Part shown: piece after piece, positions 28,681-38,493 of the stretch
How the letters are laid out: the number at the start of each line of letters is the position of its first letter
Numbering within the stretch: the stretch's first letter is position 1
DNA from: Sphingobacterium chuzhouense
Lineage (GTDB): Bacteria; Bacteroidota; Bacteroidia; Sphingobacteriales; Sphingobacteriaceae
DNA: 64,000 nucleotides
Assembly (NCBI RefSeq): GCF_014692525.1
Contig: NZ_JACNYL010000001.1
Coordinates: forward strand, 682,001 to 746,000
Direction of reading: 5' to 3'
Made by a program: the position numbers and the translations under genes
Notes under the pieces: generated by a model
The model's input: the letters and a program-made list of their open reading frames with translations, nothing else
Told to the model about the DNA's origin: nothing
The model's database searches: none

Positions 28681-30012
28681 CTATTTCTGCGCAACTTTTT
28701 TACCGTTCACCACAACATTTTTAAGCGTAAAGTTCTCGATATAATCTTGATTGATATTCGGCCTTTTCGCCTTGATAGTCATATTTTCAAACGTAAAATT
28801 GGACAGTTTGTACTGATTGGAATTACTTACGTCAAATAATACATTGCAATCTAATTCGATATTTCGGAGAATGATGTTTCGTGCGTAAGACAATTTAATA
28901 TCCTTTTCGCCTTTTAAATCAAAAAACTGTGTCCAAGGACGAATAAACAACATGATATCTGCGGTCCCTTTGACATTCTCGATCAAGATATTCTCATATT
29001 CCTGTGGTGTATCCGGACGCATTTTTAACTGCAGCATCCGTTTCGCACCATCGAGTGTATTGTTTCGGTAGATTACATTGTAACTGTGGATTGACTCACT
29101 ACCACAGGTTAAGGTACTATGACAGAAGCCAAACGTGCAATCTTCGATAATAATATTATAATTCTTGCCATTATTGGGATCTTTATCTGCCTGCGGCCCC
29201 TTGCCCCCTTTTAAGGCTATGGCATCGTCATTAACCGACATATAACAATTTTTTATCAGCACATTATGGCAGGCATCCAAATCGACCGCATCCGAACTAG
29301 GCGCTTTAACGGGTTTTTCAGGTGCTGTAATATGCAAATCGATTAATTTTAGATTTTCACAACGGTAATAGTGCGATGTCCAGAAAGGAGAGTTCTTTAA
29401 ACGTATACCCGAGATTTGTACATCCTTGCTGTTGGAAACATACAATACACGGGGACGCATTTCGTCCATATTGGTGCAGTTTGGATTGAATCCCCTGCGA
29501 AGCCAAAAAGCTTTCCAATACCGAAGTCCATTTCCGTCCAACGTCCCTTTCCCCGACACGGTAAAACCATCGACTTTATCTGCATTTACCAACGCCGCAA
29601 AATATTTCACCGTCTGTCCTTCCATGCGCGTCATCAATAGTTCAAAATGGCTGATATCATCACTCCCTTTCAGCACCGCACCTTCTTCTAGATGAAGATG
29701 GGTTTTAGGTTTAAAGAACAAAGAACCGCTTAAAAATATACCTTTTGGTATAACGATTACTCCTCCTCCGGCTTCATACGCCTTGTCTATGACCGCTTGA
29801 ATTTTTTCCGTTTGAAGCACCGTACTATCTTGCCCAATACCAAAATCCGTAATACGGTATAATTTTCCTAATGATGCTATACGCGTCGGCTCTACTTTTT
29901 TAAACCAGCCAGAGACGGGTGTTCCATCCGGAAAACGATCCTGCCCATTTACTACATTCAGCGAAGTAAGGCTTACAAATAACATGGTGATTATAAAGAT
30001 TGTACTTTTCAT
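28681..30012 (-). CDS. GH28 galacturonidase/rhamnogalacturonan hydrolase (copy 1)
   Basis: Right-handed parallel beta-helix hydrolase of the polygalacturonase family. Secreted (signal ending LNVVNGQ). Start of the helix DFGIGQDSTVLQTEKIQAVID and GGGVIVIPKGIFLSGSLFF; catalytic Asp blocks SSDAVDLDAC near 240 and VNDDAIALKGG near 260; then CHSTLTCGSESIHS and the substrate-binding LKMRPD where RIK occurs in classic members. Length 443 is usual. In a PL11/CE12/GH105 operon it probably removes galacturonate from rhamnogalacturonan oligomers rather than cutting homogalacturonan. It is the first gene of the nine-gene operon; operator-like repeats lie 92-106 bases upstream. Confidence 0.9.
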   Translation of the reverse strand: MKSTIFIITMLFVSLTSLNVVNGQDRFPDGTPVSGWFKKVEPTRIASLGKLYRITDFGIGQDSTVLQTEKIQAVIDKAYEAGGGVIVIPKGIFLSGSLFFKPKTHLHLEEGAVLKGSDDISHFELLMTRMEGQTVKYFAALVNADKVDGFTVSGKGTLDGNGLRYWKAFWLRRGFNPNCTNMDEMRPRVLYVSNSKDVQISGIRLKNSPFWTSHYYRCENLKLIDLHITAPEKPVKAPSSDAVDLDACHNVLIKNCYMSVNDDAIALKGGKGPQADKDPNNGKNYNIIIEDCTFGFCHSTLTCGSESIHSYNVIYRNNTLDGAKRMLQLKMRPDTPQEYENILIENVKGTADIMLFIRPWTQFFDLKGEKDIKLSYARNIILRNIELDCNVLFDVSNSNQYKLSNFTFENMTIKAKRPNINQDYIENFTLKNVVVNGKKVAQK

Positions 30013-30103
30013 ATTCTTTTTTTTCGGTCAGCTCGCTAGCTCTATTACTGTTAACTTTATTAATTTACAATCCCTAAACTATTAACAAATAGCAGCACAG
30101 GCA

Positions 30104-30118
30104 ACCTGTAGTGTCCTG
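30104..30118. promoter_or_regulatory. Candidate operator upstream of the GH28-GH106 operon
   Basis: ACCTG (30104) and TCCTG (30114) spaced 10 bp, within CCTGTAGTGTCCTGTAC, reading opposite to the GH28 gene. Same pattern and orientation as the other sites of the locus. Confidence 0.55.
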
Positions 30119-30246
30119 TACATCCAAAGAAAATCGGTTAATAATATGGTGTTATTAATAGTAAAAAGCTTATATGTCGCTTTTATAGATATATGTAAAA
30201 ACTTTGTTATGGCATTTAGCAATGAAACTCGACATCATAGTTCTAT

Positions 30247-30279
30247 AAAAAAGTTGGCCAACAATCATCGTTGACCAAC
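30247..30279 (-). terminator. Rho-independent terminator after the GH2 beta-galactosidase gene
   Basis: On the minus strand GTTGGTCAAC, loop GATGATT, GTTGGCCAAC (30279-30253) forms a 10-bp stem with one G-T pair and runs into six T (30252-30247). It lies about 59 bases after the GH2 stop. Confidence 0.85.
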
Positions 30280-30337
30280 CCAAGCTAACTTAACTAAACT
30301 AAAAACTAAAAGAGTATCTTCAATGCCTAAAACCGCC

Positions 30338-33205
30338 CTAATCGGTCAAGATATTCTCTTTAGGCATTACAAATTGTGTGTTTTCTTTTTCGCCTCGAGG
30401 TGTTCCAAAATAGAAATATAGTGTACGGGATACCGATTTATCCAATACTGTCATTTCACCTGCCGGACCGTTAACCTCCGGTCTGTTATTAATCCCCATG
30501 GCTAACTTGGTTCCAATTGCCGGAATTGCATCCAAAAAGGAAATATCGCCTTCGGGTAGCTTGGGGTAATGCTGCGGGCCAAAAATTCCATAAAAATCGA
30601 ACAAACGTAAATACATATCGTCCTGCTCCGTGACCACTAGGAATTTGCCTTGTGTTGTATTAAATTGCACCCAGCTTACATCCGAGAAATATCCTTTAAA
30701 TTCCGGAAATTCCCAAGGGCCGATTCCAGCCCTGGAATCATTGTACATATTTTCCCAAGTATTTAAGGTCACCCCCTGTAGTCGGTTTTTCCATACGCGA
30801 TAAGGCCCATTACCCAACCACTTCGCCGTAATGATATAGTTTTCCGGAAAATTAAAACTTACCCCGGCATAAGGTCGTTTTCCATTCATCTGGTAACTGT
30901 AATCCAATTTTAGCCAGCCATCGGGTTGCATCGTCCAACGTATGTGATCCAATTGGCCGTCAAAATCAAATTCCACCACTTTGTTTTTTCCTACGGACGC
31001 CGTTGTTACACCTTTCAATGTATATTCACCATCAATCAATATCGGACCGTTTCCAAAAGCCATTTTCATGCTATAGTCGTTTGCCAGATCTACCAACAAA
31101 CCAGTTTCTTTTGCAATAAATGCAGTAATACCGTTTGCTTTTAATATATAATGCGCACTATCTTCCGTAAGCTCCACTGCTGTCTCGGTCTTTATAGGCA
31201 AAATAGCCTTGGCTATAGCAGCATTATCCCGAATACGCCACGACCAAGTATATATTTCCTGCCCATGCGGATCAGTAGCTGTCAGTAGCAACGCGTCATA
31301 CGATTTCCAGTTATTAGCAAGGCGCAGTTGCAGTACTCCTTTTTCGGTAGGTTTTATCATCGGAACCTCTACATCGTGTATGGTTTCCTCCATTATCCCT
31401 ATCGCATCGGCATAGGGCTGTTGGTATTTGACTAACTTATACTGAAATGTACATGCAGAAAGGTCCGTATGATGATAGCGGTTTTCCACTGCGATGTTTC
31501 CATCAAAATCTTGTGGAAGTTTCTTCATCTTGATATGAACCGGAGAAAAAATCTCTTTGATGGCAAAGAAACTTCCTTCCTTTTGGCGGTAAGGTCCTAA
31601 AATACCATCTGGTGCATTTACCCGGTTTACATCAATCGCCCCGTTAAAATCCGTGCGGACAATACCTTCGTCGGCAAAATTCCAGATAAAACCACCTCCT
31701 CCAAGCTTCGCTTCCCAATGTAATTCCCAGATGTCTGCTAATCCAGCCGCAGCGCCACCATCGTCCTGTGCATGCAGAAATTCTGTCGTCATATAAATAT
31801 TCGGACCTTCCAGTATTTTTTTTGTGGAATAATAATCTTCATAATGATTTCCATCGATTCCGTTAATAGCATTTCCCGGCCGATGGTGGGCATGAATGAC
31901 CGTACGTGCGGATAAATCATACTTTGCGTATTCATTGACCAATTCTTTATTATGACCGCCTTCGTTACCATTGCTCCATAGTACGATAGATGGATGGTTC
32001 ACATCTCGTATGATCATCTCTTTGACGAGTTTCTTTCCCACAGGTGTTCCATAAGCTTTTTGCCATCCGGCCAGTTCGTCTAATACATAAAGTCCCAAAG
32101 AATCACAGTATTCTAAAAATGCTTTGTCGGGCGGATAGTGTGAACAGCGTACAGCGTTCATATTCATCTCCTTGATCAACTTCACGTCGTTCAAATCCAA
32201 TTGTCGGTTTACAGAACGACCGGTTTCCGGCCACCACACATGGCGGTTTACGCCTTTCATTTTCACTTTCACACCGTTCACATATATTCCATCGCCTTGA
32301 CGGACTTCGACTGTGCGAAACCCAAAACGTTCCGTAGTTTGATAACTTTCTTCGCGGCCATTTTCTAACGTGAATACAGCATGGTATAAGTGCGGTGTTT
32401 CTGCTGTCCATAAATTAGGCTGATTGACGTCCAACGTCACCAATTTCACCGAATCGGAAGGGGCTACCTTCATACTTTTTGTTCCGATTATCTGCCCTTC
32501 TTTATCTTTTAGGTCTACACGTAAAGTCGAATTTTCTTGAATATTCTCTAAATAAATATTGCTCTTAAACGAACCATTCGCCTTGGCATCAATGGCCGTC
32601 CAGGTAATATGTGCTTTGGGTGTTGCTTCCAAATACACCGGTCTATATATCCCGCCAAAAATCCAATAGTCAGCTAACCGCTCCGCATTGTTCACGGTAT
32701 TGTCTTCCGACATTTTTGACACGGTTACGCCTAATGTATTTTTTCCTCCAAAATGAATCTTATCGGTGATATCGTATTTAAACCTATAAAAAGACCCTTG
32801 ATGAATATCTCCTGCCGATTTTCCGTTAATCTCCACCTCGGTATCCGTCATGGACCCTTCAAAAACAAGGACGATCTTTTGATCTTTCCAATGTGCTGGT
32901 ACGTCAAACGCATGGCGATAAATTCCTTTTTCTTCATGGAAACGAAAATTCTTGCCATAGGTCACATAGTCCCGACCATAGTTATAGGAACCAAAGCCCT
33001 GTTGTTCCCAATGGCTAGGCACAGCAATTTTCGACCACTCCCCTGCTTTTCTTCCGCCTGTTACCCAAAAATCCCAATCCACGGTATGCTCGTTATCCGT
33101 ACCGGATAGATACCGTACCTCTTTTACACGCTGCGCATAACTCGATAAAGTGCTACACAACAACAGCAATGATATGATATATGTGTTTGTTTTTAGTGAA
33201 AACAT
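30338..33205 (-). CDS. GH2 beta-galactosidase-like (LacZ-type, short)
   Basis: Retaining glycosidase, secreted (signal ending TLSSYAQ). Order: N-terminal sandwich with WSKIAVPSHWEQQGFGSYNYG near 55-75 and FEGSMTDTEVEING; Ig-like domain; TIM barrel with MKGVNRHVWWPETGRSV near 315, AVRCSHYPPDKAFLEYCD, acid/base Glu in LWSNGNEGGH near 410 and nucleophile candidate in YMTTEFLHA near 475; and a C-terminal beta-sandwich like the LacZ small chain (WLGNGPYRVWKNRLQG, GYFSDVSWVQFNTTQG). Length 955. It stands alone between its own operator/promoter region and a terminator. Probably removes terminal galactose from rhamnogalacturonan I side chains; other beta-linked sugars are possible. Confidence 0.88.
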   Translation of the reverse strand: MFSLKTNTYIISLLLLCSTLSSYAQRVKEVRYLSGTDNEHTVDWDFWVTGGRKAGEWSKIAVPSHWEQQGFGSYNYGRDYVTYGKNFRFHEEKGIYRHAFDVPAHWKDQKIVLVFEGSMTDTEVEINGKSAGDIHQGSFYRFKYDITDKIHFGGKNTLGVTVSKMSEDNTVNNAERLADYWIFGGIYRPVYLEATPKAHITWTAIDAKANGSFKSNIYLENIQENSTLRVDLKDKEGQIIGTKSMKVAPSDSVKLVTLDVNQPNLWTAETPHLYHAVFTLENGREESYQTTERFGFRTVEVRQGDGIYVNGVKVKMKGVNRHVWWPETGRSVNRQLDLNDVKLIKEMNMNAVRCSHYPPDKAFLEYCDSLGLYVLDELAGWQKAYGTPVGKKLVKEMIIRDVNHPSIVLWSNGNEGGHNKELVNEYAKYDLSARTVIHAHHRPGNAINGIDGNHYEDYYSTKKILEGPNIYMTTEFLHAQDDGGAAAGLADIWELHWEAKLGGGGFIWNFADEGIVRTDFNGAIDVNRVNAPDGILGPYRQKEGSFFAIKEIFSPVHIKMKKLPQDFDGNIAVENRYHHTDLSACTFQYKLVKYQQPYADAIGIMEETIHDVEVPMIKPTEKGVLQLRLANNWKSYDALLLTATDPHGQEIYTWSWRIRDNAAIAKAILPIKTETAVELTEDSAHYILKANGITAFIAKETGLLVDLANDYSMKMAFGNGPILIDGEYTLKGVTTASVGKNKVVEFDFDGQLDHIRWTMQPDGWLKLDYSYQMNGKRPYAGVSFNFPENYIITAKWLGNGPYRVWKNRLQGVTLNTWENMYNDSRAGIGPWEFPEFKGYFSDVSWVQFNTTQGKFLVVTEQDDMYLRLFDFYGIFGPQHYPKLPEGDISFLDAIPAIGTKLAMGINNRPEVNGPAGEMTVLDKSVSRTLYFYFGTPRGEKENTQFVMPKENILTD

Positions 33206-33265
33206 AGGTTTAATTCATCCTCTTTAAAAGCAAGGCTAAGCTACTAAACAAATTAAAATTTTGCA

Positions 33266-33280
33266 TCCTGCGGCGTCCTG
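33266..33280. promoter_or_regulatory. Candidate operator upstream of GH2, overlapping a perfect palindrome
   Basis: Exact direct repeat TCCTG (33266) and TCCTG (33276), 10 bp apart, reading opposite to the GH2 gene, 61-75 bases before its start. The second copy is part of the 15-bp perfect palindrome GTCCTGTCACAGGAC (33275-33289). A -7-like box TAGCCTTG lies at 33238-33231 on the minus strand. Confidence 0.55.
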
Positions 33281-33308
33281 TCACAGGACTAAACGTAAAT
33301 AATCTTAT

Positions 33309-34373
33309 TTACACAGACGCACGTAAGACGGTATAAAAGGGCACCTCTAAGCGGCTTTTCAAGCCATCTAAAATACTGGTCGCCGCGTACTCCCCCATTA
33401 AACGAAAATCCGTGGAAATAGTCGTGATACCATTCAATATAAATTTTTTGAGAGGTGTCTCATTATAGGAAATAACACCAATATCCTGACCGATTTCCAA
33501 CCCTTTCGCATTCACCTTATCCAATAGATGAAATAAATCGTCTTCGGCCAGATTAATATAACATGTTTCTTTTTCTATCTGTTCTTCTTGCAGATTGCCG
33601 ACCAAAAGATGGTCAAAAGCATATTCCTGACAAAACTTATAGAAGCCTTTAATAATGGCTTTCGGATAATCGCTATGATCAGGGAACACTAATTTAAGCA
33701 GGCTATACTTCGAGAGCGGCTCCCGAATAGATTCCAAGGCTTCGTAGATATCTTTCTCGTGATTTTCACAAACAATTGGAAACTCCCCGTCAACGCCTTC
33801 TACATCCCTTCCCAATAACAACAACTTATCAGTTGGAATAACAGACAGCACCTCTGCTGCTTTTTCCCTTCCTTCTTTAAAATAGGGGAACACCACATAG
33901 TAATCATACGTCTGGGACAGGTTTTGCAGTAGTGTACGCAGATGTGTAATATCGCTATTATATACAAAAAGATCTATAGCCGCTTCATTGCCCAATTTAC
34001 TCGCAAGCGCATCGTAAACAATTTTTTTGTGGGAACTTAATTTATTTAAGAATACGGCTATCCGCAAACGGAAAGTTTGCTCTTTCGCAACGAAATAACC
34101 CTTACCGGGGGAAGATTTAATAATCTCTTCCATACGTAATTTTCGGTATCCTTTTTCCACGGTATCTCGTGCTATTTGCAGCTGATAACTTAAATCATTA
34201 ATGGACGGTAGCGCATCCCCGATTTCAATGACCTTATGCTTGATAGCCTCTACAATAGCATCGGCTACCTGTATATATTTAGGCGTTGCCGAAAAATCAT
34301 TGATTTTTATCATCTTAATCAATGCAGCATTTATGGTACCGCGTGCACGTGAAGAAATATATAACGTTTCCAT
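33309..34373 (-). CDS. GntR-family transcriptional regulator with LacI-like sugar-binding domain
   Basis: DNA-binding regulator, cytoplasmic. N-terminal winged helix: PKYIQVADAIVEAIKHK, GDALPSINDLSYQLQIARDTVEKGYRKLR and SSPGKGYFV, typical of GntR proteins. From about residue 100 on, a periplasmic-binding-protein-like effector domain (FRLRIAVFLNKLSSHKKIVYDAL, ETCYINLAEDDLF, EIGQDIGVISYNETPLKKFI, GITTISTDFRLMGEYAA), as in LacI proteins, so it should sense a sugar. The inner ATG at 34311-34313 (MIKINDFSATPKYIQ) is where related proteins begin and may be the true start; 34373 is the longest ATG form. It is divergent from HTCS2 and lies 103 bases before GH2. A role in rhamnose or galactoside response is inference. 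Confidence 0.9.
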   Translation of the reverse strand: METLYISSRARGTINAALIKMIKINDFSATPKYIQVADAIVEAIKHKVIEIGDALPSINDLSYQLQIARDTVEKGYRKLRMEEIIKSSPGKGYFVAKEQTFRLRIAVFLNKLSSHKKIVYDALASKLGNEAAIDLFVYNSDITHLRTLLQNLSQTYDYYVVFPYFKEGREKAAEVLSVIPTDKLLLLGRDVEGVDGEFPIVCENHEKDIYEALESIREPLSKYSLLKLVFPDHSDYPKAIIKGFYKFCQEYAFDHLLVGNLQEEQIEKETCYINLAEDDLFHLLDKVNAKGLEIGQDIGVISYNETPLKKFILNGITTISTDFRLMGEYAATSILDGLKSRLEVPFYTVLRASV

Positions 34374-34688
34374 GTTACTATAATTTAAGGTTGGTTAACA
34401 AATCCTATTATTTTATTTCCATGATATTAAGCTTGTTGTTTATATTGGACCATTTTTTACCGATACATTTTACATCTGTATAATTGCTGTTAGCTTAAAG
34501 CAACCTGGTATGGTGGTCAGCGTATTACAAAGCTATCTCAGACCGCGAACCGGAGGCAGTAAAAATTGCTCAAATTCCCTGTAAAAATGTCTCAAACAAC
34601 ATAAATATCTATCTGTTACAGCCAATATTGTTTTTATCAAGACAGGACGGGATGGAGTTATTAAGCTTTTTTTGTACTTTAGACCCTT
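34374..34688. other. Divergent intergenic region between the GntR regulator and HTCS2
   Basis: AT-rich 315 bases presumably holding two opposing promoters. The only motif I can tie to the rest of the locus is CAGGA at 34643-34647 (TCCTG on the minus strand, inside CGTCCTGTC, a 9-mer also present before GH2). TACTTTAG at 34674-34681 resembles a -7 box for HTCS2 but lies very near the annotated start. No coding frame seen. Confidence 0.45.
34643..34657. promoter_or_regulatory. Weak candidate operator upstream of HTCS2
   Basis: On the minus strand, TCCTG (34647-34643) is preceded 10 bp away by CTCCA (34657-34653), a poor half-site. The orientation relative to the gene agrees with the other sites, but only one half-site is good. 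Confidence 0.3.
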
Positions 34689-37600
34689 ATGGTAAGGGCA
34701 ATGCTAACCGAAAGTCTAACGATTATCAAAACAATTGCACTTCTGCTCTTGATGAGTATGGGATTATATAGCCATGCTCAATTTTTGCAACTTAAATTCG
34801 ACCATATCACCTCCGAAAACGGATTACCGCAAAGTACTATACATGGCATTGCAAAAGACAAACATGGGTTTATGTGGTTTGGAACCTGGTCAGGACTTTG
34901 TCGATATGATGGCTATAATATACGTGTTTATCGATATGATGCCCATAATCCAAGGAGCTTGATCAACAACCGCATACATAATATTTTAACGGACAGCAAA
35001 GGTGACTTATGGATATCTACGTTCGATGAACAATACCTTTGCCGTTACCATTATGAAACAGACGACTTTGAACGTCTTCCAGTAGACGATTGCCCGCCGG
35101 AGCTGATGGACAAAATAAGCCGACGCAACCATCGCCTCCAAGTTAGCTTTAGCTATCAACAAACGCGGTGGCATCTGGATAATCTTTCTACCACATTGGT
35201 GGAAACACATCTCCCCTCCGGAAAGCAGAAAACATACACAGTGGACGCGGGGAATCCCTGGTCTATCAATGACGCGTATGTCAGCGATATTTTTTTAGAC
35301 GATCAACAGGTTATCTGGTTAGGAACCTATAGCAATGGCATCAATCGCAGTTATCTCGATGCTAGCCCGTTCCATTATCTTTATCATGATCCAGACCATA
35401 CCAATTCCCTTATCGAAAACATTGTTCGCTCCATAACAGAGGATAAAGATGGAAACCTTTGGGTTGGTACGCGTAGTAAAGGTGTAACCCTTGTTAAAAA
35501 AAACGGGCAATATCAACATTTTCAACATGACCCGCTAAAGGTACATTCCATTCAGAACAACTATATCAAGAAAGTATTTTGTGATGCAGAAGGTTATATT
35601 TGGATTGGAAGCCAAAATGGGTTAGATCGTTACGATCCGCAACGTGGGCTCATCGAACGAATCGGAGATCCGTCTGCATTAAATACAGGGGTGTATGGTA
35701 TGGCGGAAGATGCGGACGGGGATATTTGGTTAGCCACATGGAATGGTATTTCCAAGTTCAACCGTCGTAATCAAAAAATGGAGACCTTTGATCTTAGTAG
35801 TGTTCTTACCCAACAACATGTCTGGACTATCTTTATTGATGGTAAGGGGCAAATATGGGCGGGAACGGAAGGAGCAGGTATCTTCATTTTTAGGGAAAGC
35901 CATGACAATCAACTCAAGCTTCTCCGTACGTTGCACCATGGAAATCAAACGGCAACCGCTTTGAGTGATAACCGTATCTACAGTATATTTGAGGATAGTG
36001 AAAATCGTATCTGGATTGGAACAGGCAATGGATTGGATTGCTATACCCCCCAAAGCGATAGTGTGCAACAACTTTCCCAACTTGGAGACCTTTGGCCAAA
36101 AGGAACCATTGCCGGCATCACGGAAGATAATAATGGTTTTATTTGGGCCAGTCATAAGCAAGGCATCTCGCGCATCGATAAAAATACATTGGACATCCGT
36201 ACATTTTCGAAACAAGACGGTCTACAAAGTAACGAATTCGCAGACGGTGCAGTTTATCGAAGCCTTCAGGAAAATAGGCTTTATTTTGGAGGTAACAAGG
36301 GTATAAACCATTTCTGTCCAGACAGTATACGCACCAATAAAACGCCTCCCAAAGTTGTTCTTACCGAACTTCGCATTCTCAACCAACCGGTAGAAGTAAA
36401 CCAACAGGTTAATGGTAGGATCGTATTGGAAAGACCACTTTATCTCAGTCCATCTATAGCGCTTACCTACGAGGATAAAAGCATCAGCATTGAATTCGCG
36501 GCTTTACATTTTGTTAACCCAGCCGGTAATCAATACGCCTATATGTTAAAGGGTTTTGACAAAGATTGGATATACGTCGATGCCAATAAAAGAGTGGCCA
36601 GCTATTCTAATCTGGCTCCGGGTGACTATATATTCAAAGTAAAGGCATCTAATAGCGACGGCGTATGGGCTACGGTTCCGACGGAACTATCCATTTCTGT
36701 AGCTCCCGCCTTTTGGGCCAGTACAGGAGCCTATATTTTATATACCCTTATTTTTTTACTCCTCTTATATGCTTTTTATTATTATATCACCCGATATGCC
36801 AAACTGAAATCAAAACTCAATTATGAAGCAATCTTGCACGAAAAAGAAAGGGAACTTCACGAAAGCAAAGTACAGTTTTTTACCAATATTTCTCATGAGA
36901 TAAAAACCCCACTTACGCTAATCCTTTCGCCCATACAACAATTGAAAACTTGGGGAGGACAGGATTTACAGGTACAGGAACAGCTCCAAACCATGGAAAC
37001 GAACGGACAGCATCTCCTGAAAACGGTAAATCAATTATTAGATATCCGTCGTTTCGAAACCGGAAATGAGGAACTACATATCGAAAAAACAGAACTTCTC
37101 GCACTCGTCCAAAAAGTTGTTGATTCATTTTCGCAACAGGCGCGCCAAAAGAAAGTGCGTCTAAAAGTAACATCATCACAACCAGAAATATATGCGACAC
37201 TAGACGCGGATAAAATAGAGAAGGTATTATACAATCTCTTATCTAACGCCCTTAAATTTACAGACGGCGGCGATATGATCAAAGTGCGTATCCTGCAAAA
37301 TGATGAACATTTACGTATAGACGTTATAGACAATGGAAAAGGCATTTCTCCAGAGGATTTAGAACGTATTTTTAAACCTTTCCTCCAAGGTCGATCCACC
37401 GTTCCCGGCGGTACAGGACTCGGACTAAGCTACAGTAAGACGCTCGTCGAAATGCATGGTGGTAAGCTGACTGCAGAAAGCCGTGCCAATACGAAACGAA
37501 ATAAGTTGACCATATTCCGTATATTGTTACCTATCGAGCATAATCGTATAACTGGAACAATACCAGGAGGGGAGACGTCTACACTTAATGCCTCCGCCTC

Positions 37601-38444
37601 TACAGTATCGGATTTCCCTTCGAAAGGCGGCGTAGATCAACTCCCGTTGCTTCCGCGCAAATGCACCTTACTTTTAGTCGAAGATAATGACCAAATGCGG
37701 AGTTATCTAGCACAATTCTTTCGTAGCGATTACGACATTCTGGAAGCTCCAAATGGTGAGCAGGGGCTAAAAATTGCGAAAACACACGTACCTGACTTGA
37801 TCATCAGTGATGTCATGATGCCCAAGATCGATGGTATATCGTTTACACGCCAGGTAAAATCCGACACCTTGCTCCGGCATATTCCGGTTATTCTACTTAC
37901 TGCCCGAACCTGGGTTGAATATGAGGTAGAAGGACTGGAAACGGGAGCAGACGATTATATGGTCAAGCCTTTTCACTTACCTGTCTTGGCCCTAAAAGTG
38001 CGAAACCAGCTTCTGACGCGTTTTCACATACAAGAAAAATTTAAGCAACAGGTTGCTATCGAACCGACAAAAATAGATCCTCAATCGCCGGATGAAGTAC
38101 TCCTTCAAAAAGTACTTATCTATATAGAGACACATGTTCAGGATTCCGACTTGAAAATTGAGAATATTTGCCAAGCGATTGGACTCAGTAGAGCACAGCT
38201 TTATCGTAAAATGAAAGCACTGACAGGCTATAGCATGAACGATTTGATTAAAGAGATCCGCTTGAAACGTGCACAACAACTGCTGCAGGATCATAAATTT
38301 CAAATCAATGAAATTGCGTATATGGTCGGTTTCAATGATCCCGAATATTTTAGAAAGAGCTTTAAAGCAAAAATCGGATGCTCTCCTAGTGCTTATGCCA
38401 AACAACATAGACCTTCTGTTGATTCTCCGCAGGACAGCACATAA
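34689..38444 (+). CDS. Hybrid two-component system sensor/regulator HTCS2
   Basis: Complete hybrid sensor of 1251 residues. Order: signal/anchor ending MGLYSHAQ; two-propeller periplasmic sensor with blades such as GFMWFGTWSGLCRYDG, NLWVGTRSKGVTL and RIWIGTGNGLDCY; Y_Y_Y domain around 590-670 (YAYMLKGFDKDWIYVD); membrane helix TGAYILYTLIFLLLLYAFYY; His kinase H-box TNISHEIKTPLTLIL near 735; ATPase NLLSNALKFTDGG and GTGLGLSYS; receiver with LLLVEDND, phospho-acceptor Asp in LIISDVMMPKIDG and K in YMVKPF; and AraC-type HTH at the end (LSRAQLYRKMKALTG, INEIAYMVGFNDPEYFRKSFK). An in-frame ATG at 34701 preceded by AAGGG is an alternative start. It is followed after 49 bases by GH28 on the same strand. 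Its sensor differs clearly from HTCS1, so the ligand may differ. Confidence 0.96.
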   Translation: MVRAMLTESLTIIKTIALLLLMSMGLYSHAQFLQLKFDHITSENGLPQSTIHGIAKDKHGFMWFGTWSGLCRYDGYNIRVYRYDAHNPRSLINNRIHNILTDSKGDLWISTFDEQYLCRYHYETDDFERLPVDDCPPELMDKISRRNHRLQVSFSYQQTRWHLDNLSTTLVETHLPSGKQKTYTVDAGNPWSINDAYVSDIFLDDQQVIWLGTYSNGINRSYLDASPFHYLYHDPDHTNSLIENIVRSITEDKDGNLWVGTRSKGVTLVKKNGQYQHFQHDPLKVHSIQNNYIKKVFCDAEGYIWIGSQNGLDRYDPQRGLIERIGDPSALNTGVYGMAEDADGDIWLATWNGISKFNRRNQKMETFDLSSVLTQQHVWTIFIDGKGQIWAGTEGAGIFIFRESHDNQLKLLRTLHHGNQTATALSDNRIYSIFEDSENRIWIGTGNGLDCYTPQSDSVQQLSQLGDLWPKGTIAGITEDNNGFIWASHKQGISRIDKNTLDIRTFSKQDGLQSNEFADGAVYRSLQENRLYFGGNKGINHFCPDSIRTNKTPPKVVLTELRILNQPVEVNQQVNGRIVLERPLYLSPSIALTYEDKSISIEFAALHFVNPAGNQYAYMLKGFDKDWIYVDANKRVASYSNLAPGDYIFKVKASNSDGVWATVPTELSISVAPAFWASTGAYILYTLIFLLLLYAFYYYITRYAKLKSKLNYEAILHEKERELHESKVQFFTNISHEIKTPLTLILSPIQQLKTWGGQDLQVQEQLQTMETNGQHLLKTVNQLLDIRRFETGNEELHIEKTELLALVQKVVDSFSQQARQKKVRLKVTSSQPEIYATLDADKIEKVLYNLLSNALKFTDGGDMIKVRILQNDEHLRIDVIDNGKGISPEDLERIFKPFLQGRSTVPGGTGLGLSYSKTLVEMHGGKLTAESRANTKRNKLTIFRILLPIEHNRITGTIPGGETSTLNASASTVSDFPSKGGVDQLPLLPRKCTLLLVEDNDQMRSYLAQFFRSDYDILEAPNGEQGLKIAKTHVPDLIISDVMMPKIDGISFTRQVKSDTLLRHIPVILLTARTWVEYEVEGLETGADDYMVKPFHLPVLALKVRNQLLTRFHIQEKFKQQVAIEPTKIDPQSPDEVLLQKVLIYIETHVQDSDLKIENICQAIGLSRAQLYRKMKALTGYSMNDLIKEIRLKRAQQLLQDHKFQINEIAYMVGFNDPEYFRKSFKAKIGCSPSAYAKQHRPSVDSPQDST

Positions 38445-38493
38445 CGCGTTTATACAAATAATCTTATAAATTGCCGGTTCAACTCGTTATATC

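Larger units (their letters stand above)
30013..30337. other. Intergenic region with operon promoter and upstream terminator
   Basis: These 325 bases contain, from low to high coordinate, a short repeat in the leader of GH28 (30030-30042), a -7-like box TAGTTTAG on the minus strand (30081-30074), operator half-sites (30104-30118), an AT-rich stretch, and the terminator of the GH2 gene (30247-30279). I see no coding frame in it. Confidence 0.6.

Noticed and set aside
35730..37399. Minus-strand open frames inside HTCS2
   Set aside because: They run opposite to the conserved kinase and propeller frame and show no family signature.
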